Of a stretch of DNA of 36,493 nucleotides, positions 1-8,443 are shown one piece after another. The translations under genes were made by a program, and so were the position numbers. This DNA is from Pseudomonadota bacterium (GTDB lineage Bacteria; Pseudomonadota; Gammaproteobacteria; Steroidobacterales; Steroidobacteraceae). The stretch covers positions 1 to 36,493 of the forward strand of contig JAGTSG010000019.1 in NCBI GenBank assembly GCA_018261655.1, written 5' to 3'. The stretch's first letter is position 1. The number at the start of each line of letters is the position of its first letter. The notes under the pieces were generated by a model. It made no database searches. It was not told the DNA's origin and saw nothing but the letters and a program-made list of their open reading frames with translations.

Positions 1-73
1 CCATCGCCCGGCCGAAAGCCTGGACCGTGCCCACGAGGCGCGGTCCGTGGAAGAACAGAGAATCCCCAGGCAT
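1..73 (-). CDS. possible 5' end of a divergent gene, cut by the window edge
   Basis: An open minus-strand frame starts at an ATG at 73 and runs off the left edge after 24 codons. It is preceded by a G-rich GGGGGCGG stretch that could serve as a ribosome binding site. The residues begin MPGDSLFFHGPRLVG; I do not recognise the family. A gene divergent from rne is common in gammaproteobacteria (often rluC), but this N-terminus does not look like RluC to me. It may be a chance frame in GC-rich DNA. Confidence 0.2.
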   Translation of the reverse strand, partial: MPGDSLFFHGPRLVGTVQAFGRAM

Positions 74-234
74 GTCCGCCCCCATGCGGCACGAGGTCAA
101 AGGCAGGCAGCGAGCCCCCGGGCGCGCCGCCTCCCTCGCGCATGCGCGGTCCTGCCCGGTGAGCGCTGAACTCACCACGTCATCCTCTCGACGCGTCCCA
201 GGCTTCCCGGCCCCTCGACCCTCGGAAGGGGCAC
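74..234 (+). other. rne upstream region / 5' leader
   Basis: This is the 161-base stretch before rne. It holds a small perfect inverted repeat, GGTGAG and CTCACC, at 158-163 and 171-176 with a 7-base loop. A ribosome binding site (GGAAGGGG) lies just before the ATG at 235. In E. coli the rne leader forms hairpins through which RNase E limits its own expression. The hairpin here is in a suitable place for that, but is too short to claim the same control. I found no convincing -35/-10 pair. Confidence 0.3.
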
Positions 235-2976
235 ATGAAGAGAATGCTCGTCAACGCAACCCAGCAAGAGGAGTTGCGCGTAGCGCTGGTTGACGGCCAG
301 AAGCTCTACGACCTGTCGATCGAACTTCCGTCACGCGAACAGAAGAAGGCCAACGTCTACAAGGCCCGCATCACCCGCGTCGAGCCCAGCCTCGAGGCGG
401 CCTTCGTGGATTACGGCTCCCAGCGCCAGGGATTCCTGCCGCTGAAGGAAGTGGCGCGCGAGTACTTCCGCTACCAGCCGGCGCCCGGCGGCCGCTTCAA
501 CATCAAGGACGTCCTCCAGGAAGGCCAGGAACTGATCGTCCAGGTCGAGAAGGAGGAGCGCGGCAACAAGGGCGCGGCGCTGACCACGTTCATCAGCCTC
601 GCCGGGCGCTTCCTGGTGCTGATGCCGAACAATCCCCGCGCTGGCGGCGTGTCGCGCCGCATCGAGGGCGAGGATCGCGATGCGACGCGCGACGCGCTCG
701 AGAAGCTGGTCATCCCCGACGGCATGGGCGCCATCGTGCGCACGGCCGGCGTCGGCCGCTCGCCCGAGGAACTGCAGTGGGACCTCGACAACCTGAGGGC
801 CAACTGGGACGCGATCGTGGACGCGGCGGGCCGGCGCCCCGCGCCGTTCCTGATCTACCAGGAGGGCGACGCCGTCACCCGCTCGCTGCGCGACTACATG
901 TCGGATGACATCGGCGAGGTGCTGATCGACGAGCCGGGCGCGCACCAGCGCGCCCTCGAGTACGTCCAGCGCTTCATGACGCCGGACATGCAGCGCTCGA
1001 TCAAGCTGTACACGGACGACGTGCCGCTGTTCACGCGCTACCAGATCGAGAGCCAGATCGAGTCCGCCTACTCGCATACGGTGCACCTGCCCTCGGGCGG
1101 CAGCGTCGTCATCGACTACACCGAGGCGCTGGTCTCCATCGACATCAACTCGGCCCGCGCGACCCGCGGCGCCGACATCGAGACGACGGCGTGCAACACC
1201 AACCTCGAGGCGGCCGACGAGATCGCCCGGCAGTTGCGCCTGCGCGACCTCGGCGGCCTGATCGTCATCGACTTCATCGACATGGAGTCCAAGAAGAACC
1301 AGCAGGCCGTCGAGGACCGGCTGCGCGACTCCGTCCGCATGGACAAGGCGCGCATCCAGATCGGCCGCATCTCGCGCTTCGGACTGCTCGAGATGTCGCG
1401 CCAGCGCCTGCGTCCCTCGCTCGGCGAGGCCACGCACACGGTCTGCCCGCGCTGCAGCGGGATGGGCACCATCCGCAGCGTCGAGTCGATGGCGCTCGCC
1501 GTCCTGCGCCTCCTCGGCGAGGAAGCCCGCAAGGAGCGCACGGCCCGCGTGGTCGCGCAATTGCCGGTCGACGTCGCCACGTTCCTCATCAACGAGAAGC
1601 GCGAGTGGCTCAACGAGGTCGAGTCGCGCAGTGACGTGGACATCATCCTGGTGCCCAACCCGAACATCCAGACGCCCAACTACTCGATCAAGCGGGTGCG
1701 CGACGACGAGATGGGCCTTCCCGAGAATGCCGGCATCAGCTACCAGATGGCCGAGCAGGCTCCTGCCGAGATCGAGTTCAAGACCGCGGCCGAAAAGAAG
1801 CCGCCGGCCGCCGGTCCGGCGGTCCAGACGATCGTGCCCGCGGCGCCCGCCCCCGTCGCCCCGGCGGCGGAGCCGGCCGCCAGAGCCGTTCCCGCGGGCC
1901 CGGGCCTGCTGGCCCGCCTGTTCGGCTGGCTCGGTGGCCGCAAGGCGACCGAGGCCGCCGCGCCGGAGCCGAAGCCGGAAGTGCGGCGCGAGGCGCCGCG
2001 TCGTGGACGCGACGATCGCGGCGACCGGGATGGCCGCCGTCGGCGCGGCGATGGACGCCGCGACCGCGGCGACCGCGGCGAGCGTCAGGAGCGTGGCGAT
2101 CGCCCGGACCGGGGTGACCGCGCCGGACGCGGCGAGCGCCAGGAGCGGGGCGACCGCGGGGAACAGCGCGAGCGGACCGATCGTGGCGAGCGCGGCGATG
2201 GGCGCCGCTCGCGGGATCGTGATCGCGACCGTGACCGCTCACGCGCCAGGCCGGACGGCACGGCTCCCCGCCAGGGGGAGTCGTCGCGACCCCCGAGGGC
2301 AGCGTCGGAGCCGACCGGCCAGGGGCCGGAGGTGCTGGCCGCGGCGGCCGCTACGGCGGTGGCAGCGCCAGCCGCCAGGCCGGATTCGGCGGTCGGTGAG
2401 GCCGGGGCCGAAGGAGGAGCGTCCGTCGAGGGCGAGCGCAAGCGGCGGCGCCGGCGGCGGCGCGGTCGCGGCGGCTCCCGCGAGGGACGGGATGCGATGG
2501 TGGCGGGCGCGGCCGGAGCCGCGGACGCCCTCTCAGCCGAGGCCGAGCGCGATGCGCAGGACGATCGCGACCCGGAGCAGGAATCCGCGACGGCCCCGGC
2601 GGCCACCTACTCCAGTACCGCCGAGACCCAGCCGCTGCCGATCCTGGTCGAGCCTGCGGGCCTGCCGATGACCTACGAAGAGCCCGGGCTGCCGGTACCG
2701 GTCGCAGCCGCATCGATCGGCGATGAGCGGGTCCAGGCGCCAGCGGAGCCCCTGCCCAGTCCCGGACCTGCGCGCGAGACCAGGCCCTCCGGCGCCGAAA
2801 CCGACGAGGCCGTGGAGACCATCGCCGCAGAGACGAACAACGCAGTGGCGGCATCGGTCGAACCGGAAGGGACTGCATCGGAGGCAGACAAGTCCGCCGC
2901 CTCCCGCCCGGCCTATACCGTCTGGTCGTCCGGGCCGAGCGGCGGCAGTTATCACTTCGGTCCGAAGGACGAGTGA
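235..2976 (+). CDS. rne: ribonuclease E
   Basis: This endoribonuclease starts mRNA decay, matures rRNA and tRNA precursors, and scaffolds the degradosome at the inner membrane. The N-terminal half is canonical. An S1 RNA-binding domain spans about residues 38-125. The metal-binding aspartates fall at D303 (VSIDINSARAT) and D346 (IVIDFIDM), and the zinc-link CPRC at 404-407; these are the same positions as in E. coli RNase E. After about residue 520 the protein becomes an Ala/Pro-rich, probably disordered tail. The tail holds an Arg/Asp/Gly-rich block at about 590-675, a run of eight arginines near 740, and an aromatic C-terminus (YTVWSS, YHFGPKDE). The length of 913 residues, with the tail, marks RNase E rather than RNase G. 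The ATG has a GGAAGGGG ribosome site. The downstream gene is convergent. Confidence 0.97.
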   Translation: MKRMLVNATQQEELRVALVDGQKLYDLSIELPSREQKKANVYKARITRVEPSLEAAFVDYGSQRQGFLPLKEVAREYFRYQPAPGGRFNIKDVLQEGQELIVQVEKEERGNKGAALTTFISLAGRFLVLMPNNPRAGGVSRRIEGEDRDATRDALEKLVIPDGMGAIVRTAGVGRSPEELQWDLDNLRANWDAIVDAAGRRPAPFLIYQEGDAVTRSLRDYMSDDIGEVLIDEPGAHQRALEYVQRFMTPDMQRSIKLYTDDVPLFTRYQIESQIESAYSHTVHLPSGGSVVIDYTEALVSIDINSARATRGADIETTACNTNLEAADEIARQLRLRDLGGLIVIDFIDMESKKNQQAVEDRLRDSVRMDKARIQIGRISRFGLLEMSRQRLRPSLGEATHTVCPRCSGMGTIRSVESMALAVLRLLGEEARKERTARVVAQLPVDVATFLINEKREWLNEVESRSDVDIILVPNPNIQTPNYSIKRVRDDEMGLPENAGISYQMAEQAPAEIEFKTAAEKKPPAAGPAVQTIVPAAPAPVAPAAEPAARAVPAGPGLLARLFGWLGGRKATEAAAPEPKPEVRREAPRRGRDDRGDRDGRRRRGDGRRDRGDRGERQERGDRPDRGDRAGRGERQERGDRGEQRERTDRGERGDGRRSRDRDRDRDRSRARPDGTAPRQGESSRPPRAASEPTGQGPEVLAAAAATAVAAPAARPDSAVGEAGAEGGASVEGERKRRRRRRRGRGGSREGRDAMVAGAAGAADALSAEAERDAQDDRDPEQESATAPAATYSSTAETQPLPILVEPAGLPMTYEEPGLPVPVAAASIGDERVQAPAEPLPSPGPARETRPSGAETDEAVETIAAETNNAVAASVEPEGTASEADKSAASRPAYTVWSSGPSGGSYHFGPKDE
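2002..2256 (+). repeat. RGD/RDR-rich low-complexity repeat inside rne
   Basis: About 85 codons encode imperfect repeats of the type RGDRGERQE and RDRDRDRDR. They form a highly basic, disordered segment of the RNase E tail. Arg-rich segments in RNase E tails are known RNA-binding and helicase-docking regions. Such repeats change length easily, so this stretch is likely to vary between strains or to be misassembled. Confidence 0.75.
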
Positions 2977-2978
2977 TT

Positions 2979-3057
2979 CAGGAGGGGTCAGACCCCGCTC
3001 TGTCCCGAGCTGGGGCCTGACCCCTCCTGGGGACACAGTGGGGTCTGGCCCTTCCTC
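2979..3057. repeat. REP-like palindrome cluster between convergent genes
   Basis: CAGGAGGGGTCAG (2979-2991) and CTGACCCCTCCTG (3017-3029) are perfect 13-base inverted arms. The stem continues inward, after an A/C mismatch, with CCCC/GGGG and then GCTC/GAGC. A further copy of the same unit, in the inverted orientation, lies at 3030-3057 and differs at about 5 of 28 positions. The element fills nearly the whole gap between the rne stop and the phosphatase stop. The GGGGTCAGACCCC-type core resembles REP elements mobilised by RAYT transposases. It could also end transcription from both sides, although there is no T-run. Confidence 0.6.
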
Positions 3058-3523
3058 ACTTCCTCAGGGCGGCGATCAGGCCGCGGGAGGCTTCCTCCAC
3101 CAGGTCGAGCACCTGCTCGAACCCGGTCTCGCCACCGTAGTACGGGTCCGGCACGTCCCGTTGTCCTGCCCCCGGCGCGTAGTCGAGGAACAGTCGCAAC
3201 TCGGCGCGGTGGCCGGCCGGCGCCAGCCGGCGCAGGTGCTCGAGGTTCTGCTCGTCCATGGCCAGCAGGTAGTCGAAGCGGAGGAAATCGTCGCGCGCGA
3301 CGAGGCGCGCGCGCAGGTGCTCCATGGCGATGCCGCGGCGCCGCGCGGCGATGATCGCGCGGCTGTCGGGAGGTTCGCCGACGTGATAGGCGTGGGTCCC
3401 GGCGGAATCGACCTCCACCAGGAGATCCTGGCCCTCGCGACGCGCGATCTCGCGGAAGACCGCCTCGGCCGTCGGCGAGCGGCAGATGTTGCCCATGCAG
3501 ACGAACAGGATCCGGTGCGCCAC
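3056..3523 (-). CDS. low-molecular-weight protein-tyrosine phosphatase
   Basis: This is a cytoplasmic phosphatase of the LMW-PTP/arsenate-reductase fold; bacterial members often act on tyrosine kinases that control polysaccharide export. The CX5R P-loop is at the N-terminus: C9 in CMGNICRSPTAE, with R15. The general-acid aspartate sits in DPYYGG near residue 128. The length of 155 residues is normal. The start is GTG, with an AAGGAG ribosome site about 7 bases upstream. It is the last gene of the envelope block, 34 bases after the aminotransferase. A phosphatase between kdsB and rne is typical of Pseudomonas-like gammaproteobacteria. No tyrosine kinase is visible in the window, so the substrate is unknown. 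Confidence 0.9.
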   Translation of the reverse strand: MAHRILFVCMGNICRSPTAEAVFREIARREGQDLLVEVDSAGTHAYHVGEPPDSRAIIAARRRGIAMEHLRARLVARDDFLRFDYLLAMDEQNLEHLRRLAPAGHRAELRLFLDYAPGAGQRDVPDPYYGGETGFEQVLDLVEEASRGLIAALRK

Positions 3524-3557
3524 CTCAGCGCTCCTTGCCGCCGGTCACCCTGAAATC

Positions 3558-4697
3558 TTACCTCGCCTGCAGCCAGTCGCCGAACCGCCTCATCGCTTCG
3601 GCCGTCTCCTGCTGCGACACGGCAAAGGAAATGCGAATCGTTCGGCCTCCTGCCACGGGGTCGAAGTCGAGGCCGGTATTGAAGGCCACGCCGGTGTCGC
3701 CGAGCAGCTGCCGGCAGAATTCGAGGGAATCGGCGGTGAGGTGGCCGACGTCGGCATAGGCATAGAAGGCGCCGTCTGCCGGCGCCAGCTCCGTGATGCC
3801 GAACCCGCGCAGAGCCTCCATGACCACGCGGCGATTGGCCGCATAGGTCACGAGGTGCCCAGCCAGTTCCGCGTCGGCGTCCAGCGCGGCGAGCGCCGCA
3901 TGCTGGGAGAGGGCCGGCGGCGTGAGGAAGATGTTGCCCGAGTAGCTGTTCATCGCCTCGACCAGCGCTTCCGGTGCGACCAGCCACCCGAGCCGCCAGC
4001 CGGTCATGCACCAGTACTTCGAGAAACTGTTGATGACGACCGGCGCGGCCGCGTCCAGCTCGAGCGCCGAGACGGCGCGCGATCCATAAGTGATGCCGTG
4101 GTAAATCTCGTCGGACACCAGCGCAATGGATCGCTCGCGGCAGGCGCCGACCAGTTCGCCCAGCTCCACCCGGTCGAGCATGGTCCCGGTCGGGTTCGCG
4201 GGGCTCGCGACGATCAGCGCCGCGGGCGCCGGGTCGAGGCGCTCGATCATCGCGGCGGTCGGCTGGAACCGCGTTTCCGGGCCGCAGGGAATCTCGACGG
4301 GCTCCATGCCGAGGGCCCGCAATACGTTCCGGTAGGCGGGGTAGCCGGGCCGGCCCAGCGCCACGCGGTCGCCGGCCTCGAGGAGCACGGTGAAGGCCAG
4401 CAGCAATGCGCCGGAGGCGCCGGGCGTGAGGACGATGCGTTGCGGATCGACCGCCACTCCGTACCAGTCGTGGTAGTGGCGCGAGATCCGTTCCTTGAGC
4501 GCACCGCTCTCCCAGTAGCCGAGCCGGTCCTCGTGCAGCGCGCGGGCGGCCGCCTCGAGCGCGGCGCGTGGCGCGCCGGCCGACGGCTGGCCGACCTCCA
4601 TGTGGATGACGTCGAGGCCGCGGCGGGCCCTCGCGTGGGCCAGCCGGTTGATCGCCACCGCGTGGAACGGCTCGACCCGGCGGCGCGTCCAGCTCAA
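3558..4697 (-). CDS. PLP-dependent class I/II aminotransferase
   Basis: This is a fold-type I aminotransferase of 379 residues, a normal family length. The PLP lysine lies in NSFSKYWCMTGWRLGW, around residue 228. The cofactor motifs ASPANPTGT and SDEIYHG and the C-terminal substrate-carboxylate arginine (RISFAVS) are present. The family includes aspartate, alanine and aromatic aminotransferases, and the sequence alone does not tell me the substrate. The start appears to be TTG, giving a TTGA overlap with the kdsB stop, so the gene is translationally coupled to kdsB. Its place between kdsB and the phosphatase is unusual: in Pseudomonas these two are adjacent and murB follows. Confidence 0.88.
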   Translation of the reverse strand: MSWTRRRVEPFHAVAINRLAHARARRGLDVIHMEVGQPSAGAPRAALEAAARALHEDRLGYWESGALKERISRHYHDWYGVAVDPQRIVLTPGASGALLLAFTVLLEAGDRVALGRPGYPAYRNVLRALGMEPVEIPCGPETRFQPTAAMIERLDPAPAALIVASPANPTGTMLDRVELGELVGACRERSIALVSDEIYHGITYGSRAVSALELDAAAPVVINSFSKYWCMTGWRLGWLVAPEALVEAMNSYSGNIFLTPPALSQHAALAALDADAELAGHLVTYAANRRVVMEALRGFGITELAPADGAFYAYADVGHLTADSLEFCRQLLGDTGVAFNTGLDFDPVAGGRTIRISFAVSQQETAEAMRRFGDWLQAR

Positions 4698-5455
4698 GGC
4701 GCAGCCCCGGCCAGCGCGCGTACGCGCTCGAGGTCCTCGGGCGTGTCCACGCCCGGCCCCGGCCGTTCGACCGCCTCACCGACGGCGATGGCCATGCCGA
4801 GCGACAGGGCGCGCAACTGCTCGAGCTTCTCCGCCTGCTCGAGCGCGGATGGCGGCGCCGCGGCCAGTCGCTGCAACGCCTCCACCCGGTACGCGTACAG
4901 TCCGATGTGCCGCAGGGCTCCGGCGAAGTTCCGCTGCGTGGCGATTCCGCCGGGTGCGTTGTCACGGTGCCAGGGAATCGGCGCGCGGCTGAAGTAGAGT
5001 GCGCGGCCATCCGCCCGGCGGACGACCTTGACGACCGCCGGGTCGAGGAACTCATCGAGCGCGAGGATCGCGGTGCCGAGCGTGGCGATGTCGGCGCCCG
5101 GGTCGGCGCCGAGCAGGGCCGCGGCCTGCCGCAAGAGGGCCGGCGGCAGCAGCGGCTCGTCACCCTGGACGTTGACGACGACGTCCCGGGGGTTCCAGCC
5201 ACGGCGCGCAGCCACCTCGGCCAGCCGGTCGGTCCCGGACGCGTGCGCGGCGGAAGTCAGCTCGACCTCGGCGCCGAACGCCCTGCAGGCCGCTGCGACA
5301 CGCTCGTCGTCGGTCGCCACGATGATCTCGCCCGCGCCCGAGGCGGCGACGCGTTCGTAGACCCACTGGATCATCGGCCGGCCGCGGATGTCGGCGAGCG
5401 GCTTCCCCGGCAGCCGGGTGGACGCGAAGCGGGCCGGGACGACGGCGCGGAACAT
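4694..5455 (-). CDS. kdsB: 3-deoxy-manno-octulosonate cytidylyltransferase (CMP-Kdo synthetase)
   Basis: KdsB couples CTP to Kdo, giving CMP-Kdo for the inner core of LPS. The nucleotidyltransferase signature PARFASTRLPGKPLADIRG is at residues 6-24. TDDERV, NVQGDEPL and the sugar-binding segment around YFSRAPIPWHRD follow in the usual order. The length of 253 residues matches the family (about 250). It starts 5 bases after the stop of the Trm112-like gene and overlaps the next start, within the operon that also holds lpxK and msbA. The context fits LPS synthesis. Confidence 0.96.
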   Translation of the reverse strand: MFRAVVPARFASTRLPGKPLADIRGRPMIQWVYERVAASGAGEIIVATDDERVAAACRAFGAEVELTSAAHASGTDRLAEVAARRGWNPRDVVVNVQGDEPLLPPALLRQAAALLGADPGADIATLGTAILALDEFLDPAVVKVVRRADGRALYFSRAPIPWHRDNAPGGIATQRNFAGALRHIGLYAYRVEALQRLAAAPPSALEQAEKLEQLRALSLGMAIAVGEAVERPGPGVDTPEDLERVRALAGAAP

Positions 5456-5460
5456 CGCGC

Positions 5461-5649
5461 CTAGCGGGCCAGCAGCGGGTCGTCGGACCGCAGCTGCCTG
5501 GCCTCCTCTTCCAGCATGACCGGGATGCCGTCGCGCACCGGAAAGGACAGCCTGTCGGCCCGGCAGACCAGCTGCTCCGGTTCGCGGACGTGCAGCAGCG
5601 GGCCCTTGCAGACCGGGCAGGCCAGGATGTCGAGCAGCTTGGTGTCCAT
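5461..5649 (-). CDS. Trm112 family protein
   Basis: This is a 62-residue protein of the Trm112/YcaR family. A CPVC pair lies at C11 and C14, another Cys at about 29, and the typical FPVRDGIPVML ending at 36-46. These proteins are small zinc-ribbon-like partners; Trm112 itself activates methyltransferases, but the bacterial role is unclear. I chose the ATG at 5649 rather than upstream codons because it has an AGGAGA ribosome site and begins at the conserved MDTKLLDILACPVC. It sits between lpxK and kdsB, its standard place in gammaproteobacteria. Confidence 0.9.
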   Translation of the reverse strand: MDTKLLDILACPVCKGPLLHVREPEQLVCRADRLSFPVRDGIPVMLEEEARQLRSDDPLLAR

Positions 5650-5659
5650 CGTCGGTCTC

Positions 5660-6667
5660 CTAGGGCTTCTCGGGACGGCGGCGGCGGACGGCGTCCTCCA
5701 CCACGGCCAGCAGGCGCTCCGCATCGGCCTCGGCGAACCGGGCGCCCACCTCGAGGTACCAGTGCGCCGGGCCGGCGAAGTCACGGCATTTTACGGCATC
5801 CTTCTCGGTCATCAGGACCGGCGCGCCGTCGTCGAAGGCGAGCCAGCCCGGTTCCGGCACCGCGTGATCCGGCAACGGGTGCGGATCGACGTCCACACCC
5901 AGTCCCCGCAGCGTGTCGAAGAACCGGTCGGGATGGCCGATGGCGGCGACCGCGTGGGCGCGACGTCCGTGAAACGCCGACGACGGCAGGACCTCGCCCG
6001 ACCTCACGCCCACGAAGCGGGTCGGCTCGATACGCATGCGCAGCGCGGCGGGCGAGTCGTAGCCGTCGCCGTTGACGACGACGGCGCTGGCGGCCGCGAG
6101 GCGCGACGGCGACTCCCGCAACGGCCCGGCCGGCAGCAGCCAGCCGTTGCCCAGCCCGCGCCGGCCATCGACCACGGCGATCTCCGCGTCGCGGGCCAGC
6201 GCGTAGTGCTGCAGGCCATCGTCCGACAGGATGACGTCACAGTCGGGTTCCAGCAGGCGCACGGCGGCCGGACGGTCCGCAGCCACTGCGACTGCCGCGC
6301 CGGTGCGGCGCGCGATCAGCAACGGTTCGTCGCCCGTCCCGGCGACCGGGTCGTCCGGCCCGACGCGACGGGCGTCCGACGCGCTGCGCCCGTATCCGCG
6401 GCTCGCCACGCCCACGCGCCGGCCGCGGGCCGCGAGCCTCTCCGCCAGCCATACGACCAGCGGGGTCTTGCCCGTTCCCCCCACGGTGACGTTGCCGATC
6501 ACCACGACAGGCCGCGGGGACTGGTAGCTGCGCAGCAGGCCGGCCCGGTACAGCCCGCGCCGCAGCGCCGCCGCGGCCGCAAACAGCCAGGCCAGCGGCA
6601 GCAGCCACGCGCCGCGGCGGGATCCGCCGTACCAGGTCTCGAGCAGCCAGTCGTGCGGCGCTTGCAC
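5660..6667 (-). CDS. lpxK: tetraacyldisaccharide 4'-kinase
   Basis: LpxK phosphorylates the 4'-position of the lipid A disaccharide at the cytoplasmic face of the inner membrane. The N-terminus carries a hydrophobic anchor (about residues 20-42), then a P-loop of the LpxK type, GNVTVGGTGKTPLV, at about 58-71. SDDGLQHYALARD, conserved in the family, follows. The length of 335 residues is normal. The start appears to be GTG, 6 bases after the msbA stop. Order msbA-lpxK is a widespread operon, pairing lipid A completion with its flipping. Confidence 0.95.
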   Translation of the reverse strand: MQAPHDWLLETWYGGSRRGAWLLPLAWLFAAAAALRRGLYRAGLLRSYQSPRPVVVIGNVTVGGTGKTPLVVWLAERLAARGRRVGVASRGYGRSASDARRVGPDDPVAGTGDEPLLIARRTGAAVAVAADRPAAVRLLEPDCDVILSDDGLQHYALARDAEIAVVDGRRGLGNGWLLPAGPLRESPSRLAAASAVVVNGDGYDSPAALRMRIEPTRFVGVRSGEVLPSSAFHGRRAHAVAAIGHPDRFFDTLRGLGVDVDPHPLPDHAVPEPGWLAFDDGAPVLMTEKDAVKCRDFAGPAHWYLEVGARFAEADAERLLAVVEDAVRRRRPEKP

Positions 6668-6673
6668 CGGCGA

Positions 6674-8443
6674 TCAGACGCTGAACTGCATGCGGTGCAG
6701 GGCCGCGTAGATGCCGTTCCGGGCCATCAGGCCCGAATGCGTGCCACTCTCGACGATGCGTCCCTCGTCCATGACGAGGATCAGGTCCGCCTTCTCGATC
6801 GTCGACAGGCGATGCGCGATCACGAGCGTGGTCCGGTCGCGGACCAGCTCCGAAAGCGCCGCCTGGATCGTCCGCTCGGACTCCGTGTCGAGCGCCGAGG
6901 TTGCCTCGTCGAGGACCAGGACCGGGGCGTCCTTCAGCAGGGCGCGGGCAATGGCCACGCGCTGCCGCTGGCCGCCGGACAGCAGGATCCCGCGCTCCCC
7001 CACCCGGGTGTCGAGGCCGTCGGGCAGGTCGTCGGCAAACTCGAGCACGTGCGCGGCCCGCGCGGCGGCCTCGACCTGCGCCGGGGTGGCGCCCGGCTTG
7101 CTGAACGCGATGTTGTTGCGGATGGTGTCGTCCAGCAGCATGACGTCCTGGCTGACGAGGCTGATCTGCGCGCGCAGGTCGCGCAACCGGTACTCGCGCA
7201 CGTCCGCCCCGTCGAGCAGCACCTGCCCATCCGCCGCGTCGTAGAACCGCGGCAGCAGGCTCGCCAGCGTGGACTTGCCGCTGCCGGAGCGGCCGACGAT
7301 GGCGACGGTCTGCCCCGGCTGAGCCGTAAAGCTGATGCCCTTGAGCACCGCGCCCTTGTCCGTGTCATAGACGAAGGACACGTCGCGGAACTCCACCTCG
7401 CCGCGCGCGCGGACGACCGTCCGCGCGCCGCCCTCGCCCTCGGCCGGGGAGTCGAGGATCTCGAACACGCTCTCGCCGGCCGCGATGCCCTGCTGCAGCG
7501 GCCCGACCACGTTGACCAGGCGGCGCAGCGGCGCGGTGATCAGCAGCAGCGCGGTCAGGAACGAGGTGAATTCGCCGATGGTGATGCCCTTGTCGAGCAC
7601 CTGCCGGATCGCCACGTACATGACGGCCGCGAGTCCCAGCGCCGCGATCATCTGCACCACCGGGTTCGACACCGCCTTGACCGTCACGAGCTTCATGAAG
7701 CTGGCGCGGTTGTGCTCGTTGACGGTCTCGAACAGCCGGATCTCCTGCGGCTGCGCGTTGAACACCTTGATCATGCGGTGGCCCTCGAGGGCCTCCTTGG
7801 CGACCCGCGTCACGTCGCCCATGGAGCTCTGGATCCGCTGGCTGTAGCGGCGGAACAACCTGCTGGTGACCCGCATCAGCCCGACGATCAGCGGCGCCAC
7901 CGCCAGCGCGAACAGCGTCAGCCGCCAGTTCATGTAGAACAGCCAGCCGAGCAGCCCGAGGATCGTCAGCGTGTCGCGGATCATCGAGGTGATCGCGGTG
8001 GTCGCCGCCTCGGCCACGAGCTCGATGTTGTAGGTCAGGCGCGACAGCAGCTGCGCAACGCCCGCCCGGTCGAAGAATGCCACCGGCAGGTGCAGGTACT
8101 GGCTGAACACCTGGCCCCGCATGGACTTAATGACCTGGCGGCCCACCCAGCCCGGCGCGAACACCGACAGGTAGTCCCCGACGCCGCGCGCGGCGAACAG
8201 CACGATGATGCCGGCGGGCACCAGCACGAGGACCTTCTCGTTGCGCTCGACGAAGGCGCCGTCGAGGAACTCCTTGACCAACCAGGCGAGGCCGGTGTCC
8301 ACCGCGGCGAACAGCGCCATTCCGAGCACGCCGAGCAGGAACATCGGCCAGTGCGGCTTCGCGTAGGCCAGCAGCCGCCGGTAGATCTTCAGGCCGCCGG
8401 CGGTGATCGGCGGCAGCGACGGGTCGCGCTTACGTTTGCTCAC
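6674..8443 (-). CDS. msbA: lipid A export ATP-binding/permease protein MsbA
   Basis: This homodimeric ABC exporter flips core-lipid A across the inner membrane. It has an N-terminal six-helix transmembrane domain (about residues 25-320) and a C-terminal nucleotide-binding domain. The latter contains the Walker A (GRSGSGKSTL), signature (LSGGQRQRVAIARAL), Walker B (VLVLDEATSALD) and H-loop (IAHRLSTI) motifs. At 589 residues it is close to E. coli MsbA (582). The start is GTG at 8443, which overlaps the end of exbD by 14 bases. The lpxK neighbour favours MsbA over other exporters. Confidence 0.95.
   Translation of the reverse strand: MSKRKRDPSLPPITAGGLKIYRRLLAYAKPHWPMFLLGVLGMALFAAVDTGLAWLVKEFLDGAFVERNEKVLVLVPAGIIVLFAARGVGDYLSVFAPGWVGRQVIKSMRGQVFSQYLHLPVAFFDRAGVAQLLSRLTYNIELVAEAATTAITSMIRDTLTILGLLGWLFYMNWRLTLFALAVAPLIVGLMRVTSRLFRRYSQRIQSSMGDVTRVAKEALEGHRMIKVFNAQPQEIRLFETVNEHNRASFMKLVTVKAVSNPVVQMIAALGLAAVMYVAIRQVLDKGITIGEFTSFLTALLLITAPLRRLVNVVGPLQQGIAAGESVFEILDSPAEGEGGARTVVRARGEVEFRDVSFVYDTDKGAVLKGISFTAQPGQTVAIVGRSGSGKSTLASLLPRFYDAADGQVLLDGADVREYRLRDLRAQISLVSQDVMLLDDTIRNNIAFSKPGATPAQVEAAARAAHVLEFADDLPDGLDTRVGERGILLSGGQRQRVAIARALLKDAPVLVLDEATSALDTESERTIQAALSELVRDRTTLVIAHRLSTIEKADLILVMDEGRIVESGTHSGLMARNGIYAALHRMQFSV

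Noticed and set aside
2014-2256. Arg-rich repeats as a possible CRISPR or tandem DNA repeat
   Set aside because: The periodicity is at the codon level (RGD, RDR) with no constant repeat and spacer units. It is a protein low-complexity region.
3076-5202. 708-codon same-strand frame over the phosphatase, aminotransferase and kdsB
   Set aside because: It is an out-of-frame reading of three well-supported genes, of low complexity with many Arg, Ala and Ser.
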